From positions 5,439,501 to 5,503,500 of the forward strand of contig NZ_CP029190.1 in the NCBI RefSeq assembly GCF_008642295.1: a stretch of DNA of 64,000 nucleotides. The letters run 5' to 3'. This document shows positions 17,989 to 26,136 of this stretch, piece by piece. The translations under genes were made by a program, and so were the position numbers. The notes beneath the pieces were generated by a model. It made no database searches, was not told the DNA's origin, and saw only the letters and a list, made by a program, of their open reading frames with translations. Every line of letters starts with the position of its first letter. Within the stretch, counting starts at the first letter, position 1. Source of the stretch: Streptomyces venezuelae (GTDB lineage Bacteria > Actinomycetota > Actinomycetes > Streptomycetales > Streptomycetaceae).

Positions 17989-18022
17989 CGGTGTACGGGC
18001 CCCAGCGCGGGCCCGTACACCG
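17989..18022. terminator. 14-bp perfect hairpin between the Rv2175c-like gene and thiE
   Basis: CGGTGTACGGGCCC and GGGCCCGTACACCG form a perfect 14-bp stem with a 6-base loop (17989-18002 and 18009-18022). It lies 51 bases after the upstream stop and 21 bases before the thiE ATG. A terminator is most likely, but at this distance it could also affect thiE translation. Confidence 0.65.
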
Positions 18023-18043
18023 CGCCACCCGGGGGGTTCACCC

Positions 18044-18679
18044 ATGTCCTTGGCCGACGCACGCCTCTACCTCTGCACCGACGCCCGCAAGCGCCAGGGC
18101 GACCTGCCCGAGTTCCTGGACGCCGTCCTTGCGGGCGGGGTGGACATCGTCCAGCTCCGGGACAAGGGCATGGAGGCCGGCGAGGAGCTGGAGCACCTCC
18201 GGGTGTTCGCCGAGGCCGCCCGCCGCCACGGCAAGCTGCTGGCGGTCAACGACCGGGCCGATGTCGCCCACGCCATCGGCTCCGACGTGCTGCACCTCGG
18301 CCAGGGCGACATCCCCGTCCCGGCCGCCCGCGCGATCCTGCCCCCCGCCGTGCTCATCGGCCGGTCCTGCCACGCGGAGGCCGAGGTGGACGCCGCCGTG
18401 GCCGAGCCCGGCGTGGACTACTTCTGCACCGGCCCCTGCTGGCCCACCCCCACCAAGCCCGGCCGGTACGCCCCCGGGCTCGGGCTCGTCCGGTACGCCG
18501 CCTCCCTCGCACAGGACCGCCCCTGGTTCGCCATCGGGGGCATCGACGCCGCCAACCTGGACGAGGTGCTGGACGCCGGCGCCACCCGGGTGGTCGTGGT
18601 CCGGGCCATCACCGAGGCCGAGGACCCGGGTGCCGCCGCCGCGGCCCTGGCCAAGCGGGTCCGCGAGCGCCTGGCCTGA
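18044..18679 (+). CDS. thiE: Thiamine-phosphate synthase
   Basis: A 211-residue TIM-barrel enzyme joining hydroxymethylpyrimidine pyrophosphate and thiazole phosphate. Family segments are [53 protein letters not shown] and [23 protein letters not shown] 18044 has GGGGGG seven bases upstream. It completes the branch whose thiazole half is made by the thiO-thiS-thiG operon 2 kb away, but it is on the other strand and lacks a riboswitch. Confidence 0.95.
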   Translation: MSLADARLYLCTDARKRQGDLPEFLDAVLAGGVDIVQLRDKGMEAGEELEHLRVFAEAARRHGKLLAVNDRADVAHAIGSDVLHLGQGDIPVPAARAILPPAVLIGRSCHAEAEVDAAVAEPGVDYFCTGPCWPTPTKPGRYAPGLGLVRYAASLAQDRPWFAIGGIDAANLDEVLDAGATRVVVVRAITEAEDPGAAAAALAKRVRERLA

Positions 18680-18723
18680 CTCCGGCCCCGTCCGCCACCT
18701 GACACACCGGGCCCGCCACAAGT

Positions 18724-18752
18724 TGTCCAAAAACATGTCCAATGGGTGGACA
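18724..18752. promoter_or_regulatory. Triple TGTCCA site upstream of metF
   Basis: TGTCCA occurs at 18724 and 18736 as a direct repeat and again inverted (TGGACA) at 18747, spaced 12 and 11 bases, i.e. about one helical turn each. The last two form a palindrome around ATGGG. It ends 39 bases before the metF start and would suit a transcription factor site; the regulator is unknown. Confidence 0.45.
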
Positions 18753-18791
18753 CCGCTTCGGCGTGCCGGGGCGCCCGTCTAACCTGCCGGT

Positions 18792-19709
18792 ATGGCCCTT
18801 GGTACCGCTTCGACCTGGACGGACCGTGCACGCACGGTCCATGAGCTGCTCGTGTCCGGCAGGCCCACGTACTCCTTCGAGTTCTGGGCCCCCAAGACCG
18901 AGAAGGGCGAGCGGAACCTCTGGAACGCGCTCCGCAGGGTCGAGGCGGTGGCCCCGAGCTTCGTCTCGGTGACCTACGGAGCCGGCGGGACCACCCGCGG
19001 CGGCACCGTCAAGGCCACCCAGGAGATCGCCGCCGACACCACCCTGACCCCGGTCGCCCACCTCACCGCCGTCGACCACTCCATCGCCGAGCTGCGTCAC
19101 GTCATCGGCCAGTTCGCCGACGCCGGCATCCGCAACATGCTCGCCCTCCGCGGCGACCCGCCGGGCGACCCGATGGGGGAGTGGGTCCCACACCCCGAGG
19201 GAGTGCACTACGCCGCCGATCTGGTCCGGCTGCTCAAGGAGTCCGGCGACTTCTGCGTCGGAGTCGCCGCCTTCCCCGAGATGCACCCGCGCTCCTCGGA
19301 CTGGGATACGGACATCCGTCACTTCGTGGACAAGTGCCGCGCCGGTGCCGACTATGCGATCACCCAGATGTTCTTCGATCCGGAGAATTATCTGAGGCTC
19401 CGCGACAGCGTCGAGAAGGCGGGCTGCGAGACCCCGATCATCCCTGAGGTCATGCCCGTTGTGGGGATCAAGCAGCTCGACCGACTGCCTCAGTTGAGCA
19501 CCGCAGTCTTCCCCCGGGACGTGAAAGAGCGCATGCTCGCCGTCAAGGACGATCCGGCCGCTGTACGCTCCATTGGCATCGAGTTCGCCACGGAGTTCTG
19601 CGCGCGGCTGCTGTCCGAGGGTGTCCCTGGACTGCACTTCATCACGCTGAACAATTCCACGGCGACTCTCGAGATCTACGAGAACCTCGGCCTGCACCAG
19701 CGGGCCTAG
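18792..19709 (+). CDS. metF: Methylenetetrahydrofolate reductase
   Basis: A 305-residue FAD-containing TIM-barrel enzyme that reduces 5,10-methylenetetrahydrofolate to the methyl donor for methionine synthase. [14 protein letters not shown] holds the catalytic Glu, [50 protein letters not shown] and [11 protein letters not shown] are all typical. The 3' third uses more A/T third positions than its neighbours, without any other sign of transfer. The TGTCCA cluster upstream may be its operator. Confidence 0.95.
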   Translation: MALGTASTWTDRARTVHELLVSGRPTYSFEFWAPKTEKGERNLWNALRRVEAVAPSFVSVTYGAGGTTRGGTVKATQEIAADTTLTPVAHLTAVDHSIAELRHVIGQFADAGIRNMLALRGDPPGDPMGEWVPHPEGVHYAADLVRLLKESGDFCVGVAAFPEMHPRSSDWDTDIRHFVDKCRAGADYAITQMFFDPENYLRLRDSVEKAGCETPIIPEVMPVVGIKQLDRLPQLSTAVFPRDVKERMLAVKDDPAAVRSIGIEFATEFCARLLSEGVPGLHFITLNNSTATLEIYENLGLHQRA

Positions 19710-19752
19710 ACCGGCCGTACCTCGTCGGGCGGCCGTACGAGAGGGGCCAGGC

Positions 19753-20739
19753 ATGGGGATGTACGTCCTCTACGGCGCGTTCGGCTTGGTCGCGTTGTGG
19801 CTGCTCGCCGAGGTCCTGCTGCAGTACAAGGCCCGGCTGCGGTGGCGGCTGCTCGCCTTCACGGGGTTCCTCGGTGTGGTCGCCGGCGTGATACTCCCCT
19901 CGGTGCCGGTCATCGGGGCCGGCGCGGGGGCCTTCGCGATCGGCCAGACCCTGGTCACGCTCTCCTTCCGCAAGGGATTCGTGGCCGGCTGGGCACTGCG
20001 CCGCGGCGCGGACGCGGGCACCCCGGCCGCCGAGCCGGCCACCGGCCGCCGCCGGTCCGCCCCCGCCGAGCGCCAGGAGCCCTCCCTGCGGGTGTCCGGC
20101 CTGGCCTTCGATGCCGAGGACACCCCGCGCCGGCCCGCCGAGGAGGCCGAGGAGCGCCCGGAGCCGGCCTTCTTCAGCCCGCAGCCGCTGCCCGAGGACA
20201 CCGGCTCGTACGGCATCCAGAGCTTCCAGGGGCAGGACCAGGGCCAGGGCGGCCACGGCCACGGCGGTCAGGGCCAGGGCTTCGCCCCCGACGGTTTCGC
20301 GCCCGGCGGTTTCGCCCCCGCCGCCGACCCGGCACAGACCACCCCCTTCGCCTCCCCGTACACCACCGCCGAGCAGGACGCCCACCAGTACGCGGCCTAC
20401 TACGACCCGCACACCCAGGGCGGCAGCGGCTACGACTACTCCGGCGGCTTCGCCCCCGGCGGCGAGCAGCCGGTCTACGCGGCGTACTCCGACCCGTACA
20501 TCGGCACCGCCGGCGTCACCCAGCCGCAGCCCTACCGGTACGCCGACCCGTACGTCCACGGGCAGTACGCCATGGACACCCCGCCCGGCGGCGTCTGGGT
20601 GCCGCAGCAGCGCTCCGACGAGGCCCAGCCCTACCCGCAGCAGCCCTGGGCCGGGCAGGACCAGCAGCAGCCGCCGTACGACCCGCAGCAGGGCTACCCG
20701 TACCAGGGCACCGGCGAGTACGAGCAGTACCGCTACTGA
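19753..20739 (+). CDS. Membrane protein with prion-like Gln/Tyr/Gly/Pro-rich tail
   Basis: A 328-residue protein of unknown function. Residues 1-75 contain two membrane segments (about 4-20 and 33-62) and look conserved; from about residue 80 to the end the chain is predicted disordered and very rich in Gln, Tyr, Gly and Pro, with repeated FAPGGF, DPY, QQPY-type motifs. GAGGGG precedes ATG 19753. Such tails occur in several Streptomyces membrane proteins and can drive self-association, but no role is known here. It follows metF by 43 bases and could be read from the same transcript. Confidence 0.75.
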   Translation: MGMYVLYGAFGLVALWLLAEVLLQYKARLRWRLLAFTGFLGVVAGVILPSVPVIGAGAGAFAIGQTLVTLSFRKGFVAGWALRRGADAGTPAAEPATGRRRSAPAERQEPSLRVSGLAFDAEDTPRRPAEEAEERPEPAFFSPQPLPEDTGSYGIQSFQGQDQGQGGHGHGGQGQGFAPDGFAPGGFAPAADPAQTTPFASPYTTAEQDAHQYAAYYDPHTQGGSGYDYSGGFAPGGEQPVYAAYSDPYIGTAGVTQPQPYRYADPYVHGQYAMDTPPGGVWVPQQRSDEAQPYPQQPWAGQDQQQPPYDPQQGYPYQGTGEYEQYRY

Positions 20740-20793
20740 CCCGGCTGCCGGCCCGGCTGCCGACCCGGCGCGGCCGTCACCGGCTGCCCCGGC

Positions 20794-22251
20794 TCACTGG
20801 GAGCCGCGGAAGTCCGCGCCCTCCACGATCAGCCCGGCCACCAGCGCCCCGGTCATCCCCGCGTGCGGCAGCCCGCCGCCCGGATGCGCCCAGCCGCCCG
20901 CCAGGTACAGCCCGGGCAGGGCGGTGGCATTGGCCGGGTACAGCAGCCGGCCCCCGGCCCCCGCGAGGGCGGGCAGCGGCACCGAACCGGCCACCGCACC
21001 GGTGGCCTCGGCCACGTCGACCGGGGTGCGGACCTCGTGCCACAGCAGCCGCTCCTGCAGGTCGGGCACGACCAGGGCCGCCGCCTCCAGGAGCCGTTCG
21101 GCGTGCGGCCGGGACACCGAGGGCTCCGACCAGTCGATCACCCCGTGCGGGGCGCACCCGGCCTGCACGGTGACCGCCTCGTGGTCCTCGTCGGGCCGGG
21201 TGGCGGGATCGTCGGGGCGCAGCACCGTCAGGGCGGGGGAGGTGCCGCGGCTGTACAGCCGGGTGCGGTGCGCGGTGCCCGGCGGGCGGGCCCCGCGCAG
21301 CGCGAGGAACAGCGTGAACCGGCTGGTCCCGGCCAGGCCCCCGCGGGCCGGCACCGCGTCCTCGGGCCAGGGCACCGAGTCGGCCGGCAGCTGCCGGGGG
21401 TCGATCCCGCAGACGACCGAGTCGGCGGCCACCTCGGTGCCGTCGGCCAGCAGCAGGCCGGCCGCCCGGCCCTGCGGCGCGAGGACCTCCCGCACCTCCG
21501 CATCGAAGACGAAGGAGACCTTCCGCTCCAGGCAGCGCTCGTACACGGCGGTGGCCAGGGCCCGCATGCCGCCGCGGACGTACCAGCTGCCGAAGGTCTG
21601 CTCCAGGTACGGCAGCACGGTGGCCGACCCGGGCGCCGACCAGGGGTCCAGCCCGTACTCGGCGACCAGGCCGATCAGCAGTTCGCCGAGGGCGCCGCCC
21701 AGCTCGCGGTCGGCGATCTCTTTCAGGGTCGGGGTGCGGCGGCGCAGCAGGCCGCTCTTGCGCAGCGCGGGGTAGGGGTCGGTGCCCAGGGCCTGCCGGT
21801 CGGCGCGCAGCGGCTCCTCCAGCAGCGGGCGGCGGGTGGCGTCCCAGACGTCCCGGGCCCGGCCCAGCATGTCGTTCCAGCGGCTGCCGGCGCCCGGACC
21901 GAAGGCCTGGTCGAGGGCGGCGGCGACCCCTCCGTGGGACGCGCCCGGGAGGGTGACGTCGATGCCGTAGTCGGGAAGGACGTGCCGGACCGCCGGGTTC
22001 ACCTGGACCATGTCCACGCACTGTTCCAGCGGTCGCTTCCCGGTCTTGACGAACAGGTCCCGGTAGACGGCGGGCAGGTGCAGCAGCCCCGGCCCGGTGT
22101 CGAAGACGAAGCCCTCGCGTTCGTACCGTCCGACTGCTCCGCCATAGGTCGCCGAGCGCTCGTACACCGTCACCCGGTGGCCTGCCACGGCCAGCCGGGC
22201 GGCCGTCGCCATCGCGCCCATCCCGGCGCCGATCACCGCAATTCGTGCCAT
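20794..22251 (-). CDS. Phytoene-desaturase-like FAD oxidoreductase
   Basis: A 485-residue flavoprotein of the CrtI/phytoene dehydrogenase superfamily. The N-terminal FAD motif IAVIGAGMGAMATAARLA is followed by RSATYGGAVGRYEREGFVFDTGPGLL, and the C-terminal FAD segment is GLYLAGGWAHPGGGLPHAGMTGALV. Length and motif order match carotenoid desaturases and cyclases, but no prenyltransferase, phytoene synthase or cyclase gene is near, so a carotenoid role cannot be assumed. The DUF4126 gene lies 22 bases upstream on the same strand and may share its promoter. Confidence 0.8.
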   Translation of the reverse strand: MARIAVIGAGMGAMATAARLAVAGHRVTVYERSATYGGAVGRYEREGFVFDTGPGLLHLPAVYRDLFVKTGKRPLEQCVDMVQVNPAVRHVLPDYGIDVTLPGASHGGVAAALDQAFGPGAGSRWNDMLGRARDVWDATRRPLLEEPLRADRQALGTDPYPALRKSGLLRRRTPTLKEIADRELGGALGELLIGLVAEYGLDPWSAPGSATVLPYLEQTFGSWYVRGGMRALATAVYERCLERKVSFVFDAEVREVLAPQGRAAGLLLADGTEVAADSVVCGIDPRQLPADSVPWPEDAVPARGGLAGTSRFTLFLALRGARPPGTAHRTRLYSRGTSPALTVLRPDDPATRPDEDHEAVTVQAGCAPHGVIDWSEPSVSRPHAERLLEAAALVVPDLQERLLWHEVRTPVDVAEATGAVAGSVPLPALAGAGGRLLYPANATALPGLYLAGGWAHPGGGLPHAGMTGALVAGLIVEGADFRGSQ

Positions 22252-22273
22252 GCGGTGACCTTATCGAGCCCGC

Positions 22274-22936
22274 TCAGCCGGGCGGCGGGCCGGTCCGGTC
22301 CGGCGCCCGGGCCACGGCCTCCGCTTGGGCCTCTGCCTCTGCCTCGGCCGCCAGGCGTCTCTCCTCGCGGCGCTGGGCGCGGCGGCGCAGGAAGCGGCGG
22401 ATCCGGGACCAGAGGAAGACCAGCAGGGCGAGGCCGAGGGCGAGGAGCACGGCCGCGATGATCGCGGCGGCCACCGGGTTGAACATGGCGAAGGTGACGA
22501 CGGCCCCGACGCCGAGGTCCTCGGCGGTGCTCATGGCGATATTGCTGAACGGCTCGGGCGAGGTGTTGATCGCCATCCGGGTGCCGGCCTTGACGCAATG
22601 GCTGGCCAGGGCGGTGGTCCCGCCGACCGCACCGGCGGCGAGATCGGACAGCGAGCCGCTCTGCCCGGCCAGCAGGGCGCCGATGACGGCTCCGGCGACC
22701 GGGCGGATCACGGTGTGGACGGTGTCCCAGAGGGAGTCCACATAGGGGATCTTGTCGGCGACCGCCTCGCAGAGGAACAGGATGCCGGCCGCCACCAGGA
22801 CATCGGTCCGCTGGAGTGACTCGGGCACCTCGTCGCTCAGCCCGGTCGCGCCGAAGATGCCGAGCAGGAGGACCACGGCGTAGGCGTTGATCCCGCTGGC
22901 CCAGCCGCTGGTGAAGACCAGGGGGAGGACACTCAC
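22274..22936 (-). CDS. DUF4126 membrane protein
   Basis: A 220-residue polytopic protein of the DUF4126 family. It begins VSVLPLVFTSGWASGINAYAVVLLLG, continues through several hydrophobic stretches (about 4-28, 45-62, 75-95, 130-175) and ends in an Arg/Ala/Glu-rich cytoplasmic tail (FLRRRAQRREERRLAAEAEA). GTG 22936 is preferred over an in-frame TTG at 22954. No ribosome site is obvious, so the mRNA may be leaderless. The function of DUF4126 is unknown. Confidence 0.75.
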   Translation of the reverse strand: MSVLPLVFTSGWASGINAYAVVLLLGIFGATGLSDEVPESLQRTDVLVAAGILFLCEAVADKIPYVDSLWDTVHTVIRPVAGAVIGALLAGQSGSLSDLAAGAVGGTTALASHCVKAGTRMAINTSPEPFSNIAMSTAEDLGVGAVVTFAMFNPVAAAIIAAVLLALGLALLVFLWSRIRRFLRRRAQRREERRLAAEAEAEAQAEAVARAPDRTGPPPG

Positions 22937-23037
22937 CCGACCAGCATGCCGCAACAGCCGGGCACCGGCCGATCGGCCGGCCGGGGGAGATGCACGAGGG
23001 GGTGACCGCCGTCGGCGGTCACCCCCTCATACAGAGA

Positions 23038-23448
23038 TCAGTGCCCCTGCTGTTCGTCGCGGCGGCGCTGCCACCGCTGTTCGATGCGGGTCATCATCGA
23101 CCGACGCTGTCGGTTGTGGCCACGGCCGGCGCCACCGGCACTGCTGCCGGAAACGGGCTGCTCGCCGGGTTTGGGTGCCTTGCGCCATCCGGTGACCGCG
23201 AGAACCGCGCAGCCCAGCATGACGAGAAAGCCCACCACGCTGATCCAGATCAGATTTCCCTGCGCGACCATTCCGGTCATGAGGAGCGCGATACCCACCA
23301 GAAAGCCTGCGACCGCCTGGTAGACCCGTCGCCGGGTGTACGTACGCAGCCCGCTTCCCTCAAGCGCTGTCGCGAACTTGGGATCTTCGGCGTACAGCGC
23401 TCGCTCCATCTGCTCGAGCATTCGCTGCTCGTGCTCCGAGAGCGGCAC
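23038..23448 (-). CDS. DUF3040 small membrane protein
   Basis: A 136-residue protein typical of actinobacteria. The N-terminal VPLSEHEQRMLEQMERALYAEDPKFA is the DUF3040 signature, then two membrane segments (about 48-67 and 70-90) and a basic C-terminal tail (RRSMMTRIEQRWQRRRDEQ). GTG 23448 is chosen because AGGAGG lies six bases upstream; the ATG at 23463 falls before that site. Role unknown; paralogues are numerous in Streptomyces. Confidence 0.85.
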   Translation of the reverse strand: MPLSEHEQRMLEQMERALYAEDPKFATALEGSGLRTYTRRRVYQAVAGFLVGIALLMTGMVAQGNLIWISVVGFLVMLGCAVLAVTGWRKAPKPGEQPVSGSSAGGAGRGHNRQRRSMMTRIEQRWQRRRDEQQGH

Positions 23449-23742
23449 GGGAGTCCTCCTCATCCGTCGGTCGCGGGGGTAGCGACCGGGGGTCCCCTTC
23501 AGGATAGGCAGGGAATCGCCCCCGAGAAACCCGCCCCTCTACGCCATGTTTTCGAAACGAGCACTGCCTGAATCAAGCACTGCGGCAAACCTACCGTCGC
23601 AACGGCGTCCGGTGAGGCCATTGTTCCCCAACGGCCCCTGGACCACACCGGACGGTGTCCCCCGATCATACGGGTCCGCGCGCCGGAGCGGAGGGCTTGT
23701 GGATGCACTGCGTCACATCCGGGCCCGGGACAGCGCCGCAGC
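23449..23742. other. Intergenic region without a recognised gene
   Basis: About 290 bases upstream of the DUF3040 gene and downstream of the methyltransferase gene (both minus strand). It must contain the DUF3040 promoter. Short ORFs here have poor codon use. An AT-richer patch, GTTTTCGAAAC near 23549, is nearly palindromic. I see no RNA gene. Confidence 0.5.
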
Positions 23743-24501
23743 TCAGGCCTGCTTCTCGCCCAATACGTGCAACTGCGTGGCGACCGCGTGGAAGGCGGGC
23801 AGCTCGGCCGCCGCCTCCTCCAGCTTGAGCAGGGCTTCGACGGCGCCCGGTTCGGTGTCGACCAGGACCCCGGGGACCAGATCGGCGAAGACCCGGACGC
23901 CGTGCACCGCGCCGACCTCCAGACCGGCTCCGCCGACCAGCTCGGCGAGCTGCTCCGCGGTGAACCGGCGGGGCACCGGGTCCCCCGCGCCCCAGCGGCC
24001 GGCCGGGTCGGCGAGGGCGGTACGGGCCTCGGTGAAGTGCCCCGCCAGCGCCCGGGCCAGCACGGCACCGCCGAGGCCGGCGGCGAGCAGGCTCAGGATG
24101 CCGCCGGGGCGCAGCGCGGCGACCGCATTGGCGACGCCCTCGGCGGGGTCGTCCACGTACTCCAGCACGCCGTGGCAGAGCACCACGTCGTACGAACCCT
24201 GCTCGACGACGTCCAGCAGCCCCTGGGCGTCCCCCTGCACCCCGCGGACCAGGTCGGCGACCCCGGCCTCGGCGACCCGGCGCTCCAGCCCGAACAGTGC
24301 GTTCGGGCTGGGGTCGACCACGGTGACCCGGTGGCCGAGCCGGGCCACCGGGACCGCGAACTTGCCGGTGCCGCCGCCGGTGTCGAGCACATCCAGCACG
24401 TCCTGCCCGGTCGCCTTGACGCGGCGGTCGAGAGCCTCCTTCAGGACCTCCCACACCACGGCGGTACGGAGGGAGGCGCGGGGGCGGGAACTGTCGGACA
24501 C
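23743..24501 (-). CDS. Class I SAM-dependent methyltransferase
   Basis: A 252-residue methyltransferase with motif I VLDTGGGTGKFAVPVA (near residue 38), the acidic end of strand 2 in VTVVDPSPNAL, motif post-I GVQGDAQ and motif IV YDVVLCHGVLEYV. The overall pattern is that of methyltransferase domain 11 / SmtA-like proteins; the substrate is not evident. GTG 24501 is the start. A 31-base hairpin repeat lies in its leader. The HEPN-domain gene upstream is on the same strand 100 bases away. Confidence 0.8.
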   Translation of the reverse strand: MSDSSRPRASLRTAVVWEVLKEALDRRVKATGQDVLDVLDTGGGTGKFAVPVARLGHRVTVVDPSPNALFGLERRVAEAGVADLVRGVQGDAQGLLDVVEQGSYDVVLCHGVLEYVDDPAEGVANAVAALRPGGILSLLAAGLGGAVLARALAGHFTEARTALADPAGRWGAGDPVPRRFTAEQLAELVGGAGLEVGAVHGVRVFADLVPGVLVDTEPGAVEALLKLEEAAAELPAFHAVATQLHVLGEKQA

Positions 24502-24524
24502 GTCGAATGGCTCCTCGGCGCGGA

Positions 24525-24555
24525 TGGGGGTACCCCCGGGCGGAATCCGGGGGAG
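24525..24555. repeat. 31-base dispersed hairpin repeat, copy 1
   Basis: A hairpin element beginning TGGGGGTACCCCC and ending CCGGGGGAG. Related 31-base copies occur at 29113-29143 (inverted, 26/31 identical) and 29622-29652 (24/31). It sits in the untranslated leader of the methyltransferase gene. Confidence 0.7.
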
Positions 24556-24601
24556 GTGTGCGGTGCGGCCTCCACCCTATTCCCTCCCGCAGCCGGGCCG
24601 G

Positions 24602-25066
24602 TCATCCCGCGTCGGGGCGCGGTGCGGGGAGGGCTGGCTGGAGGGCCAGCATCCGTTCGACCAGGCGCAGGAACATCGAGGCGGCGCGCAGCAGATCGTC
24701 CGCGTCCCGGCCGCTCGCGGCGTCCGGTATCCCCGCCTCGGCCCGGGCCCGCCGGGCCGCACCCGAGGCGAAGAGGGCGCTCCACTCCGCCAGTTCCGGC
24801 GCTATCTCCGGCAGGACCTCCCAGGCGCTGCGGATCCGCGGCCGGCGCCGCGGGCCGACCGGCTCCGGCCGGGCCCGGGCGGCGAGCACGGCCGCGGCGG
24901 TGCGCAGGGCGGCGAGGTGGGCGGTGGCGTACCGATCGTTGGGCAGGGGCAGCTGTGCGGCCTCGTCCAGGCCGCGGCGGGCCTTGGCGAGCAGGTCGAG
25001 GGCGGCCGGCGGGGCCGTCGACTTCCGCAGGACGGGATGGACAGGGGACGGGGACGGTGTGGCCAT
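24602..25066 (-). CDS. SAV_6107-family HEPN-domain protein
   Basis: A 154-residue protein matching the SAV_6107 HEPN family, small all-helical proteins seen across Streptomyces. After a Pro/Ser-rich start the helical core runs from about residue 20 to 145. NDRYATAHLAALR contains Arg45-X4-His50, the arrangement found in HEPN ribonucleases. ATG 25066 is chosen because AGGAGG lies six bases upstream. It is divergent from the ABC/YhgE operon, and the 12-bp TetR dyad lies between them. Whether it cleaves RNA is unknown; no antitoxin-like neighbour is present. Confidence 0.75.
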   Translation of the reverse strand: MATPSPSPVHPVLRKSTAPPAALDLLAKARRGLDEAAQLPLPNDRYATAHLAALRTAAAVLAARARPEPVGPRRRPRIRSAWEVLPEIAPELAEWSALFASGAARRARAEAGIPDAASGRDADDLLRAASMFLRLVERMLALQPALPAPRPDAG

Positions 25067-25199
25067 GACGAACCTCCTGTCGTTGCGTTCTGTCTGTCTT
25101 CGCTCATCCATCGTGACCGACCCCACTGACAATCGCCCTGACCTGGGGATTCGAGGGATTTGGGGGTGGGTGCAACGGCTGCCTACGAAGGATGCTAGT

Positions 25200-25225
25200 T
25201 TTTGAACTGACCAGTCAGTTCAAAA
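25200..25225. promoter_or_regulatory. Perfect 12-bp dyad, probable TetR operator
   Basis: TTTTGAACTGAC, CA, then GTCAGTTCAAAA: a perfect 12-bp inverted repeat with a 2-base centre. It is 23 bases before the ABC gene start and inside the divergent gap to the HEPN gene. The core GACTGACC-like/GTCAGTC form is typical of TetR-family sites, so the TetR gene at the end of the operon (28203) is the likely ligand. Confidence 0.8.
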
Positions 25226-25248
25226 CGGGGTGAGCGAAGGGGGAGGGC

Positions 25249-26136
25249 GTGGACAGCCCGCACGGCGCGGCCGTCAAGGCCGCAGGCTTCGGACTCAAGG
25301 GCCCGCGCGGCTGGGTCTTCCGGGGCGTGGACATCGACGCCGCCCCCGGCTCCCTGATCGCCGTCGAAGGACCGTCCGGCAGTGGTCGCACCTGCCTGCT
25401 GCTGGCGCTCACCGGCCGGATGAAGGCCACCGAGGGACATGCGGAGGTGGCCGGCCACCGGCTGCCCAAGGCACTGGGCGCGGTCCGCCGGATCACCGGG
25501 CTCGGCCCGGTGCCGGGGGTCACCGACCTGGACCCGGCGCTGACCGTCGCCGAGCAGCTGCGCGAAGGCGCGCTGCTCCAGCGCCGGTACGAGGGGCCGG
25601 TCCGCGCACTGCTCCGCTCCCCGCGGGAACGGGCCGCCGCGACCGCCGCCCGGATCGACGCGGCCCTCGCCGCGGCGGGCCTGGACCTAACCGCCCTCCC
25701 CAAGGGCCCCCGCACCTCGGTACGCGACCTGGAACGCCTGGAGGCCCTCCGCCTCTCGGTGGCCATCGCCCTGCTGGGCACCCCGCGCCTGCTGGCCGTC
25801 GACGACACCGACCTGAAGCTCTCCGACGCGGAGCGCGCCGAGGCCTGGTCCCTGCTGCGCGGCCTGGCCGCCGCCGGCACCACCGTCCTGGCGGTGTGCA
25901 GCGAGGCCCCGTCCGACGCGGTGCTGCTGCGCACCGGCCGGACCGCGGCGGCCCCGGCGGCCCCGGAGGCCCCGGCGGTGTCGGTGGAGCCGGGGGGCTC
26001 CACCGACACCCCGGCCGAAGCGGGGACGCCGGACGCGGACGACCAGGCCCCGAAGCAGAACACGAAGGACACGCAGGACACGCAGAACACGAAGGAGGAG
26101 ACGGCCGATGCGATCGCCGAAGCTCGCCGCGCTTGA
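25249..26136 (+). CDS. Degenerate ABC-transporter ATPase-like protein
   Basis: A 295-residue ABC-fold protein coupled to the YhgE/Pip gene (29-base overlap). The Walker A loop is GPSGSGRT with Arg47 in place of the essential Lys; the Q-loop region reads GPVPGVTD with no Gln; the signature LSGGQ is replaced by DLERLE; Walker B is LLAVDD with Asp for the catalytic Glu; the switch His is missing (AVCSEA). The last 70 residues are a Pro/Ala/Thr-rich tail with DTQDTQNTK repeats. It may bind but probably not hydrolyse ATP, acting as a regulatory partner. GTG 25249 lies directly after a GGGGGAGGG ribosome site. Confidence 0.8.
   Translation: MDSPHGAAVKAAGFGLKGPRGWVFRGVDIDAAPGSLIAVEGPSGSGRTCLLLALTGRMKATEGHAEVAGHRLPKALGAVRRITGLGPVPGVTDLDPALTVAEQLREGALLQRRYEGPVRALLRSPRERAAATAARIDAALAAAGLDLTALPKGPRTSVRDLERLEALRLSVAIALLGTPRLLAVDDTDLKLSDAERAEAWSLLRGLAAAGTTVLAVCSEAPSDAVLLRTGRTAAAPAAPEAPAVSVEPGGSTDTPAEAGTPDADDQAPKQNTKDTQDTQNTKEETADAIAEARRA

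Noticed and set aside
20794..22251. Carotenoid biosynthesis cluster
   Set aside because: The desaturase-like flavoprotein stands alone; no phytoene synthase, prenyltransferase or lycopene cyclase gene is in the window.
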